From Candidatus Omnitrophota bacterium (lineage in GTDB: Bacteria > Omnitrophota > Gorgyraeia > Aquiviventales > Aquiviventaceae), in contig JACPAY010000003.1 in NCBI GenBank assembly GCA_016180575.1, positions 1 through 42,153 on the forward strand: a stretch of DNA of 42,153 nucleotides, given 5' to 3'. Both the position numbers and the translations under genes were made by a program. Position 1 is the stretch's first letter; each line of letters opens with the position of its first letter. Under the pieces are notes generated by a model. That model was not told the origin of the DNA, made no database searches, and was given only the letters and a program-made list of their open reading frames with translations. Of the stretch, positions 36,315-42,153 are shown one piece after another.

Positions 36315-36780
36315 CGCCCGCCCCGTTGTCCGCCGCCTTCGGCGGCGCATAGTGTTTGGTGATCGCCTTCTCGATCTCGGTCGGCGTGCTGACAAACGTC
36401 TGGACGATGCATTTCGTCAGGAGCTCGACCTCCTCGATCGCCTTGACGTTGGAGGGGTCGGCCATGACCAAGGTCAGGGCGTTCCCGATGCGGTCGATGG
36501 GGATCAGGCAGTACTGCCGGGCCACCGTCTCGGGGATCAGCGACGTCAGCCCGCCGTCGATCTCATAGTTGTCGAGCGGCAGATACGGAAAGCCGTACTG
36601 CGCGGTCAGCGCCAGCGCGATCTCCTCCTCCGTGGTGTAGCCGAGGTGGATGAGCACCTGGCCCAGGAGGCCGCCGTGCGCCTTCTGGTACGCCAGGGCC
36701 TCCTCGAGCTTGGTGCGGGTGATGACCCCGCGCTCGAGGAGCACCTCGCCGATCCGTTTCGTGATGATCCGTTTCGCCAT
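36286..36780 (-). CDS. Stand-alone MshEN (GspE N-terminal, c-di-GMP-binding type) domain protein
   Basis: The 164 residues consist of a GspE/PilB N-terminal domain without an ATPase. The MshEN signature is present with exact spacing: repeat I of 24 residues (Arg9 to Gln32: RIGEVLLERGVI...LAYQ), a five-residue spacer KAHGG, and repeat II of 24 residues (Leu38 to Gln61: LLGQVLIHLGYT...LTAQ). In MshE this double repeat binds c-di-GMP. Arg is kept in repeat I but replaced by Leu in repeat II. The remainder (FPYLPLDNYEIDGGLTSLIPETVARQYCLIPI...LTLVMADPSN) is the second N-terminal subdomain. It lies between pilT and the first pilB, overlapping the latter, so a role as a c-di-GMP-responsive regulator of the ATPases is plausible but unproven. 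Confidence 0.85.
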   Translation of the reverse strand: MAKRIITKRIGEVLLERGVITRTKLEEALAYQKAHGGLLGQVLIHLGYTTEEEIALALTAQYGFPYLPLDNYEIDGGLTSLIPETVARQYCLIPIDRIGNALTLVMADPSNVKAIEEVELLTKCIVQTFVSTPTEIEKAITKHYAPPKAADNGAGDGGSSETHH

Positions 36781-36784
36781 CAGG

Positions 36785-37861
36785 CTACCGGTTCATGAGC
36801 CGCGTGAGATCGTCCGGGTCGCTGGAGCGCGCCAGCGCATACTCCAGGGTGATGACCCGGTTCGCGTACAGTTCGTAGAGCGACTGGTTCATCGTCTTCA
36901 TGCCCTCTTTCTGCCCCGTCTGGATCACGGAGTAGAGCTGATGGATCTTCTGCTCGCGGATGAGCGAGCGGACCGCGTGGTTCACCACGAGGAACTCCAT
37001 CGCCAGCACCCGGCCGCGGCCGCCCGCCTTGGGAATGAGCTGCTGGGAGATGACGCCGAGGAGCTCCAGGGAGAGCTGGACGCGGACCTGGTTCTGCTGG
37101 CTCGCCGGGAAGACGTCCACGATGCGGTTCACCGTCTGCATCGCGTCGGAGGTGTGGAGCGTGGCCAGGACGAGGTGGCCGGTCTCCGCGACGATCAGCG
37201 CCGTCTCGATGGTCTCGAGGTCGCGCATCTCCCCGATGAGGATGACGTCCGGGTCCTGCCGCAGGACGTGCTTCAGCCCCTGGGCGAACGACTGGGTGTC
37301 GCTGCCCACCTCCCGCTGGTCCACGATGGACCGCTTGCTCGTGTGCGTGTACTCGATGGGGTCCTCGATGGTGACGACGTGGAAGGTCTTGTTCGTGTTC
37401 AGGTAGTCCAGCATGGCGGCGAGCGTCGTGGTCTTGCCGGAGCCGGTGGCGCCGGTGACGAGGACGAGGCCCTGCGGCTTCTCGCAGAGATCCGTCATCA
37501 GCTTGACCGGCAGGCCGAGCTCCGCGAAGTTCATGATCCGGAACGGGAGCATCCGCAGCGCCGCGCCCACGTAGCCCTGCTGCACGAAGTAGTTGGCGCG
37601 GAACCGCGCGAGGCCCTCCACCGAAAAGGCGAAGTCCAGCTCCTTCCAGCGCTCGAAGCGCTCGATCTTCTCCGGCGCGAGCAGGCTGTAGGCGAGCTCC
37701 TTCACCTCCTTGCCGGAGAGCGCGGGGTGGTCCGTGGCGACCAACCGGTCATCCAGGCGCAGGTGGGGAGGGCTGTTCGCGCCGAGGTGGAGGTCGGTCG
37801 CCCCCTGCTCGACGACGAGCCGCAGGAGCTCTTCCATGGTGGGCTTCGCTGACGCGGCCAT
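36785..37861 (-). CDS. pilT: Type IV pilus retraction ATPase PilT
   Basis: The motor for pilus retraction and twitching. The 358 residues match PilT: EELLRLVVEQGATDLHLGANSPPHLRLDDRL, Walker A VTGATGSGKTTTLAAML, the Asp box (TIEDPIEYTHTSKRSIVDQREVG), Walker B (DPDVILIGEMRDLETIETALIVAETGHLVLATLHTSDA) and the C-terminal AIRSLIRE-type motif (NHAVRSLIREQKIHQLYSVIQTG). The zinc motif of PilB is absent. The ATG at 37861 overlaps the stop of the ribbon-helix-helix gene as TGATG. Expression should therefore depend on the c-di-GMP riboswitch leader. Confidence 0.97.
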   Translation of the reverse strand: MAASAKPTMEELLRLVVEQGATDLHLGANSPPHLRLDDRLVATDHPALSGKEVKELAYSLLAPEKIERFERWKELDFAFSVEGLARFRANYFVQQGYVGAALRMLPFRIMNFAELGLPVKLMTDLCEKPQGLVLVTGATGSGKTTTLAAMLDYLNTNKTFHVVTIEDPIEYTHTSKRSIVDQREVGSDTQSFAQGLKHVLRQDPDVILIGEMRDLETIETALIVAETGHLVLATLHTSDAMQTVNRIVDVFPASQQNQVRVQLSLELLGVISQQLIPKAGGRGRVLAMEFLVVNHAVRSLIREQKIHQLYSVIQTGQKEGMKTMNQSLYELYANRVITLEYALARSSDPDDLTRLMNR

Positions 37862-38133
37862 CAGGCTCGCCTCCCCCGCATCTTGTGCATCATGGCGTCC
37901 ACGATCCGCTGCTCGAACTGCTCCGCGGTGCTGATCCCCTCGCCGGTCAGGTTGAGCCGCTTCAGCGCATTGACCATGGCGGCGAGGATCTGGGTCCTGG
38001 AGAGCTTCAGCCCTGAGGAGAACTGGGCATCCTTGCCCAGCTGATCGAGGTAGTCCACCTGCTCGCGGTTGAGCGAGGCGATGACGCGATGGGCGTGACG
38101 GTGATTGCCGGCGTTTCGTGGCGATTGTCGCAT
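37861..38133 (-). CDS. Ribbon-helix-helix-like DNA-binding protein upstream of pilT
   Basis: The 90 residues have a basic N-terminus rich in His/Arg/Asn, then a short beta strand and two helices (RVIASLNREQVDYLDQLGKDAQFSSGLKLSRTQILAAMVNALKRLNL) of ribbon-helix-helix type, and a C-terminal helix EQFEQRIVDAMMHKM with a basic end. I infer an RHH fold from the pattern, but the exact family is not known to me. A GGAAGG lies six bases upstream of the ATG. It is the first gene after the riboswitch and is coupled to pilT by a TGATG overlap. The 20-bp palindrome over its own -35 box is an attractive self-regulation site. Confidence 0.7.
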   Translation of the reverse strand: MRQSPRNAGNHRHAHRVIASLNREQVDYLDQLGKDAQFSSGLKLSRTQILAAMVNALKRLNLTGEGISTAEQFEQRIVDAMMHKMRGRRA

Positions 38134-38151
38134 GGATCATCCTTCCGGTCG

Positions 38152-38184
38152 AAAAAAACAGACGGCCGGTGAAAAGGCCGTCTG
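38152..38184 (-). terminator. Intrinsic terminator in the pilT operon leader
   Basis: CAGACGGCC (right arm on the minus strand) pairs with GGCCGTCTG, extended by one more C/G, then seven Ts. It directly follows the riboswitch and ends 18 bases before the first start codon. It is the probable expression platform of the riboswitch. Confidence 0.92.
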
Positions 38185-38189
38185 CTCGT

Positions 38190-38275
38190 TCCCGGTGGCA
38201 GCCCGCCCTTCTGGTGCCTGGCACCAGACGCCTGGCTTTGCGCCCCCACGTCACCGTGGGTTTGCCCTTTTCACG
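38190..38275 (-). promoter_or_regulatory. c-di-GMP-I riboswitch (GEMM-I)
   Basis: The minus-strand RNA contains the family core in order: AGGGCAAACCC, a GUGA-capped stem (CCCACGGUGACGUGGG), GGGCGCAAAGCC, a second arm, and GGGCGGGCUGCCACCGGG. The middle G of GGGCAAACC is present, the position that pairs with c-di-GMP; the cGAMP-sensing variants have A there. The terminator at 38152-38184 is directly downstream. It should control the ribbon-helix-helix gene, pilT, the MshEN gene, both pilB genes and pilC by transcription termination. Whether ligand turns expression on or off cannot be read reliably by eye. Confidence 0.9.
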
Positions 38276-38296
38276 CGGTCAAATTCAATCGCCCAA

Positions 38297-38326
38297 ACTA
38301 TACCACATGGCGCGAACCAGCATCAA
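38297..38326 (-). promoter_or_regulatory. Promoter of the RHH-pilT-pilB-pilC operon
   Basis: On the minus strand the extended -10 TGGTATAGT (hexamer 38297-38302) and a -35 TTGATG (38321-38326) are 18 bases apart. The transcript would begin near 38290, directly ahead of the riboswitch. Confidence 0.7.
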
Positions 38327-38339
38327 GTCGACTTGATGC
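38320..38339. promoter_or_regulatory. Perfect 20-bp palindrome overlapping the -35 box
   Basis: GCATCAAGTCGACTTGATGC is fully self-complementary. It covers the -35 element of the pilT operon promoter, so a bound dimeric protein would block RNA polymerase. No T-run follows on the minus strand, so a rodA terminator is unlikely. The RHH protein encoded just downstream is a candidate ligand. Confidence 0.75.
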
Positions 38340-38360
38340 AAAAGGACATCGGGACATTTG

Positions 38361-39446
38361 TCACTCGTGCACTTCCCACCACCGCAGGCCCTGGAGCAGC
38401 CCGAGGGCCGCCCAGATGGTGAGCATGGAGGACCCGCCGTAGCTGATGAGCGGCAGGGGGACCCCCACGACCGGGACGAGGCCCATCACCATCCCGATGT
38501 TCACGAAGACCTGGTAGCCGAGCCACGCGCACGCCCCGGCCAGGAACAGGCGTCCCTGCGAATCGGTGAGCTCCCGGGCGACGCGGAGCATGCGCACCAG
38601 CAGGATCCCGAAGAGCGCGATGACGGCCGCGGAGCCCGCAAATCCCCACTCCTCCCCGATGACCGAGAAGATGAAGTCGGAGTGGCGCTCCGGCAGGAAG
38701 CTCAGCTGGTTCTGGGTGCCGGCGAACCATCCGCGGCCCCACCACTGGCCGGACCCGATCGCGATCGTGGATTGGATGATGGCGTAGCCGGCCCCCAGCG
38801 GGTCCGCGTGGGGGTTGATGAACACGAGCAGGCGGTCCCGCTGATAGTCGTGCAACAGGTGCCAGCCGATGGGGAGGATGGCCAGGAGCGAGGCGGCGAT
38901 CCCCGCCAGCAACCGGGGGGATGCGCCGGCCATCCAGACCATCCCGATCCAGACCGCGCCGAAAATGGACGCGGAGCCGAGATCCGGCTGCAGGAAGATC
39001 AGGAGCGCCGGCACGCCGGCGATCAAGAGCGATCCCCCTACGGCCCGGAGCGGCAGCGGCCGCGGCTGGCCGGCGAGGTACCGGGCGAGCAGGGTGATCG
39101 TCGCCAGCTTCATGAATTCCGATGGCTGCAGGCTCAATCCGAAGACCGAGAGCCAGCGGGAAGCGCCCAGGCGCACCGCGCCGGCGGCAAGGACCAGCGC
39201 GAGCGCGGAGACGGTGAGGCCGTAGGCCGCCCCCGCGGCATCCATCCAGCGGCGGGGGGACAGCCTGGCGACGGCGAACGACACGGCCATCCCCAGCGCG
39301 ATCCACGTCGCATGGCGCACGGCCAGCCGGGGGTTCACCGCGGCGCTGGCGCTGCACATCGCCAGGCCCCCGAGGAGGGCCAGCGACGCGGCGGCGGCCA
39401 GCACGGCCCAGTCCCAGGCGCGCGAGGAGCGGAGGGCGACGCGCAT
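38361..39446 (-). CDS. rodA: Rod shape-determining glycosyltransferase RodA
   Basis: A SEDS-family peptidoglycan polymerase working with PBP2 in elongation. The 361 residues show about ten membrane helices and the family signatures LQPSEFMKLATITLLARYLAG, IFLQPDLGSA, NPHADPLGAGYAIIQSTIAIGSG, FLPERHSDFIFSVIGEEWGFAG and GVPLPLISYGGSSML. The ATG at 39446 overlaps the mrdA stop as TGATG. It ends 21 bases before the palindrome that controls the pilus operon. Confidence 0.97.
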   Translation of the reverse strand: MRVALRSSRAWDWAVLAAAASLALLGGLAMCSASAAVNPRLAVRHATWIALGMAVSFAVARLSPRRWMDAAGAAYGLTVSALALVLAAGAVRLGASRWLSVFGLSLQPSEFMKLATITLLARYLAGQPRPLPLRAVGGSLLIAGVPALLIFLQPDLGSASIFGAVWIGMVWMAGASPRLLAGIAASLLAILPIGWHLLHDYQRDRLLVFINPHADPLGAGYAIIQSTIAIGSGQWWGRGWFAGTQNQLSFLPERHSDFIFSVIGEEWGFAGSAAVIALFGILLVRMLRVARELTDSQGRLFLAGACAWLGYQVFVNIGMVMGLVPVVGVPLPLISYGGSSMLTIWAALGLLQGLRWWEVHE

Positions 39447-41143
39447 CAGAGGGCTTCCGGCGCGGTCACGTACTCGCAGATGGTCCGGGCGATCTCCGCC
39501 GGGAGGTCGCCCCCGGAGCCTCCGTACTCGGCCAGCACGGCGATCGCCGCGCGCGGATGGTCGACAGGGCAAAAGCCCACGAACCAGCCGTGGGTCCGGC
39601 CGGGGACATGGGTCTGCGCCGTGCCCGTCTTGCCCGCGGCGGAGACGAGCGGACTGAACGCCCGATGGCCGGTGCCGTCGGGATCGCGGACCACCGCCTC
39701 CATGCCGGCGCGCACCGCCTCAAACGTCTCCGGGGACCAGGGGATCGGCCGGCGGGACGGCCGCCGGGGCGGCGGCCGGTGGGCGATCTCCCGCACGACC
39801 CACGGCTCCACCGCCCAGCCGTGGTTGGCAAAGGCCGCGGCCATGACCGCGGCCTGCAGCACCGTGACCAGCACCTCCCCCTGGCCCATGGCCAGCATGG
39901 CGACTTCCCCTTCGGTCAGCGGGCGATCGGGAAGATGCCCGCGCTGCTCCTCCAGCGGCCACCCGGTCCGCCGGGACAACCCGACCGCTTCCAGGGCCGC
40001 GCGCAGGCGCTTCAGCCCCAGCCGACGGCCGATCTGCATGAAGTACACGTTGCAGGACTGCATGAGGGCGTCCCGCAGCGTCATCGGACCATGGCCGTCC
40101 AGATTCCAGCAGTGGAAGACCCGATCGCCGATCGTGAGCGAGCCCGGGCAGACGATCGTCGTCGACGGGGTGATCACACCCGCCTCCAGGGCGGCGGAGG
40201 CGGCGACCAGCTTGAGGATCGAGCCCGGCAGGTAGACCCCGACGGTCGTCCGGTTCATCAGGGGTGAGCGCGGATCGTCAAGCAGCGACCGGATGACGGG
40301 CGTCTCCGGATCGATGAACGCCTCCGGCTGGAACGCCGGCACGCTGACCATTGCCAGCACCTCGCCGGTTTCGGGATCGAGGACCACGCACCCGCCCGCC
40401 TGCGTCCCGAACGCCTGTTCGATGAGCGACTGGAGCTGCGCGTCGAGGGTCAGGGTGACCTTGGAACCGGCCTCCGGCGTGCGCCGCCCGATCACCCGGA
40501 CCTGCCTCGCGCGATGGTCGACCTCCACCATGAGGCCGCCCGAGCGCCCCCGCAGCTCCTCATCCAGCAGCCGCTCGAGCCCGGAGCGCCCCACGAGGTG
40601 CTGCGGGCGGACCCCGTACGATTTCAGGGCCGGGAGCTCCTCGGCGGTGGGCTGGCTCAGGTACCCGAGGAGCTGCGCGGCGCTCGACCCGCCGGGATAA
40701 TGCCGGACCGTTTCCGGCTTCACAAAGAGTCCAGGAAACTGCCACCGCGTTTCTTCGAGGCGGATCGCCACCTCCTTGGGGACATACGAGACGACGGTGG
40801 CCGGCATGAAGGCCAGGCTCCGCTCGCGCCGGTATTCGCGGTTGAGGGCGTCAGGAGAGCGGTGCGTGAGGGCGCCGATATGCCGGAGGACCCCGGGGAA
40901 GTCCTCCAGCTCCTGCGGCACGATGGCCACGCGGAAGACGGTCTGGTTGGAGGCGAGCAACCGTCCGCGCCGGTCGAGAATGAGCCCTCGAGGGGCCGGC
41001 TCGGGCACGAGCCGCAGGCGGTTCTGCTCGGCAAGCCGGCGGTAGTGGGCGCCTCGGACCAGCTGCAGGTGCACGAGCCGGACCACCAGCAGCCCCAGCG
41101 CCAGCGAGAGGATGAGCTGTAACCGGACGAGCCGACCCGTCAT
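39446..41143 (-). CDS. mrdA: Penicillin-binding protein 2 (elongation transpeptidase)
   Basis: The transpeptidase partner of RodA. The 565 residues have an N-terminal membrane anchor (LQLILSLALGLLVVRLVHLQL), the PBP dimerisation domain (PAPRGLILDRRGRLLASN, LVGRSGLERLLDEELRGRSGG) and the transpeptidase domain. The catalytic Ser308-Ile-Leu-Lys311 follows LPG, with SCN at 363-365 and KTG at 505-507. The usual STFK of PBP2 reads SILK here, but the serine and lysine are intact. The start overlaps mreD by ATGA. Confidence 0.96.
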   Translation of the reverse strand: MTGRLVRLQLILSLALGLLVVRLVHLQLVRGAHYRRLAEQNRLRLVPEPAPRGLILDRRGRLLASNQTVFRVAIVPQELEDFPGVLRHIGALTHRSPDALNREYRRERSLAFMPATVVSYVPKEVAIRLEETRWQFPGLFVKPETVRHYPGGSSAAQLLGYLSQPTAEELPALKSYGVRPQHLVGRSGLERLLDEELRGRSGGLMVEVDHRARQVRVIGRRTPEAGSKVTLTLDAQLQSLIEQAFGTQAGGCVVLDPETGEVLAMVSVPAFQPEAFIDPETPVIRSLLDDPRSPLMNRTTVGVYLPGSILKLVAASAALEAGVITPSTTIVCPGSLTIGDRVFHCWNLDGHGPMTLRDALMQSCNVYFMQIGRRLGLKRLRAALEAVGLSRRTGWPLEEQRGHLPDRPLTEGEVAMLAMGQGEVLVTVLQAAVMAAAFANHGWAVEPWVVREIAHRPPPRRPSRRPIPWSPETFEAVRAGMEAVVRDPDGTGHRAFSPLVSAAGKTGTAQTHVPGRTHGWFVGFCPVDHPRAAIAVLAEYGGSGGDLPAEIARTICEYVTAPEAL

Positions 41144-41565
41144 GGCAACGCGAGCCGGCGGACGAGGGGGAGCGCGGCGCAGGTCATCCCCACGTGGATG
41201 ACGGCCAATCCCACCAGCGGCACCGACCAGAGGTTATGGAGCCAGAGCGACCCGAAGGTCAGGCAGGCGGCGGCCCCTCCGAGCAGAATCGCCTGCACCT
41301 TGGCATCGGCCGCGTCCCAGCGCCGGCCCAAGACCTGCACGGCCGCTCCGACCGCCAGGTAGCCGGCGAGCAGCGGCGCCTGGAATCGAACCGCCCAGAG
41401 GACGGTCCAGAGCCCCGCGATCCCTGAGAGGAGGAGCCAGCGCCCGGGCGAGCGGGCGACCGCCACGACCAGGCCCAGCAGCGTCAGGTCGGGCACCCAC
41501 CACGGCCAGGGGATGACCTGGGCCATCACCGCGTGGACGATGAGACAGACCAGCAGCAGGGCCAT
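41140..41565 (-). CDS. mreD: Rod shape-determining protein MreD
   Basis: A small integral membrane component of the elongasome. The 141 residues begin MALLLVCLIVHAVMAQVIPWPWWVPDLTLLG and have four to five hydrophobic helices. The family is poorly conserved, so the call rests on size, topology and position between mreC and mrdA. The ATG at 41565 shares one base with the mreC stop (TGATG). An in-frame upstream start at 41640 would lie inside mreC and is unlikely. Confidence 0.88.
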   Translation of the reverse strand: MALLLVCLIVHAVMAQVIPWPWWVPDLTLLGLVVAVARSPGRWLLLSGIAGLWTVLWAVRFQAPLLAGYLAVGAAVQVLGRRWDAADAKVQAILLGGAAACLTFGSLWLHNLWSVPLVGLAVIHVGMTCAALPLVRRLALP

Positions 41566-42153
41566 CACGAGCTGTCCGGCGGAAGGCAGAGGACCTCTTC
41601 CAATCGTCCCAGGCGCGCCGCGGGCGCGACGGAAGCCCACGCCGCCCCCACCTGCTCATCCCGGACGACCTGGCCCACCGTCCCGAGCGGCATGCCTTTC
41701 GGGAATTGGCCCCCGAGGCCGGCCGTCACCACGCGGTCCCCTTCCTGGACATCCGCGTCCACATCGAGATAGAGGAGCTCGCAGCGCCCTCGGCCGCGGC
41801 CGACGAGCAACCCCGTCTCGCGGGACCGCTCCACGAGCGCCGCCACACGGCTCTCGGGATCCGTCAGGAGCGTCACCAGGGCGGTCGCGGCGTGCAGCTC
41901 GGTCACGCGGCCGACGAGGCCCGCGGCGTCCAGGATCACGCTCTCCCGGCTGAGGCCCTGGCGCTCGCCGTGGTCCAGGAGAACCGTCTGCTGCGTCGGA
42001 ATGGTGGAGCGGCCGATGACGAGCGCCACCAGGCCCCGTCGGCCCGGCGGGACCGTCTCGAGGAGCCGGCCGGCCTGCTGGGCGTGGCGCAGCCCCTCGC
42101 GCGCCTGCGCGTCTTCCACCTGTCGCTGCAGCAGCTCGGCCCGGAGGGCATCG
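41565..42153 (-). CDS. mreC: Rod shape-determining protein MreC (partial, C-terminal part)
   Basis: A periplasmic scaffold of the elongation complex that activates PBP2. The reading frame enters from the window edge with a coiled-coil segment (LRAELLQRQVEDAQAREGLRHAQQ). The two beta domains follow: VALVIGRSTIPTQQTVLLDHGERQGLSRESVILDAAGLVGRVTEL, then VTLLTDPESRVAALVERSRETGLLVGRG...LLYLDVDADVQEGDRVVTAGLGGQFPKGMPLGTV. The N-terminus and membrane anchor lie outside. An internal GTG at 42119 is not the start, because the coiled coil continues upstream. Confidence 0.93.
   Translation of the reverse strand, partial: DALRAELLQRQVEDAQAREGLRHAQQAGRLLETVPPGRRGLVALVIGRSTIPTQQTVLLDHGERQGLSRESVILDAAGLVGRVTELHAATALVTLLTDPESRVAALVERSRETGLLVGRGRGRCELLYLDVDADVQEGDRVVTAGLGGQFPKGMPLGTVGQVVRDEQVGAAWASVAPAARLGRLEEVLCLPPDSS

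Overview
This is a GC-rich bacterial chromosomal window in which every recognisable gene except cinA lies on the minus strand. It holds housekeeping and cell-envelope genes, not a mobile island. Genes overlap by ATGA, GTGA or TGATG junctions in long operons, and PilQ, PilMNOP and HtrA point to a diderm. MreCD-PBP2-RodA point to a rod or curved cell, and the full his, T4P and replication gene set to a free-living organism. The exact phylum cannot be fixed from sequence alone. The gene order and pilin type would suit an uncultured diderm candidate phylum such as Omnitrophota, but this is only a guess.

Reading along the minus strand, from high to low coordinates. (1) 42153-38361: mreC (cut by the window edge), mreD, mrdA (PBP2) and rodA, the elongation machinery. 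(2) 38340-31656: a promoter with a 20-bp palindrome, a canonical c-di-GMP-I riboswitch and a terminator, then a small ribbon-helix-helix gene, pilT, a stand-alone MshEN-domain gene, two tandem pilB-type ATPases and pilC. (3) 31653-26055: a hairpin repeat, a pilA promoter with a second, divergent riboswitch-like leader and terminator, pilA, an attenuator-like hairpin, pilMNOPQ and a small secreted coiled-coil protein. (4) 26035-22029: two operator-like palindromes and a strong promoter driving cvpA-dnaG-rpoD, the macromolecular synthesis operon. (5) 21798-20124: tRNA-Met (or Ile2), tRNA-Val, a zinc-ribbon coiled-coil protein, rnhA and RNase P RNA. (6) 20122-12409: rpsO, pnp, ftsK, a RodZ-like gene, rimO, pgsA and pgpA. 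(7) 11914-1: thpR, then cinA on the opposite strand, then recA, htrA, recX, alaS and hisDBHAF (hisF cut by the window start).

Three themes stand out. First, the type IV pilus locus appears to be under c-di-GMP control at two levels: riboswitch-terminator leaders ahead of the pilT and pilA operons, and a stand-alone MshEN protein that keeps the ligand-binding motif spacing while both neighbouring PilB ATPases have lost the motif. Second, several families of short palindromic repeats have been built into genes. One 93-132 bp family is present five times. It supplies stop codons to hisH and thpR, the upstream leader of hisH and a long C-terminal tail to CinA, and two inverted copies flank cinA, the only gene on the plus strand. 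A second 73-bp family encodes the C-terminus of RimO and the N-terminus of PilP. Third, several promoters (rpsO, cvpA, cinA) sit so close to the start codon that their mRNAs should be leaderless or nearly so.

Two genes look broken as written: hisA (an internal deletion with a frameshift, removing a conserved segment) and pgsA (a one-base loss in a C run). Either could be a real mutation or an assembly error.
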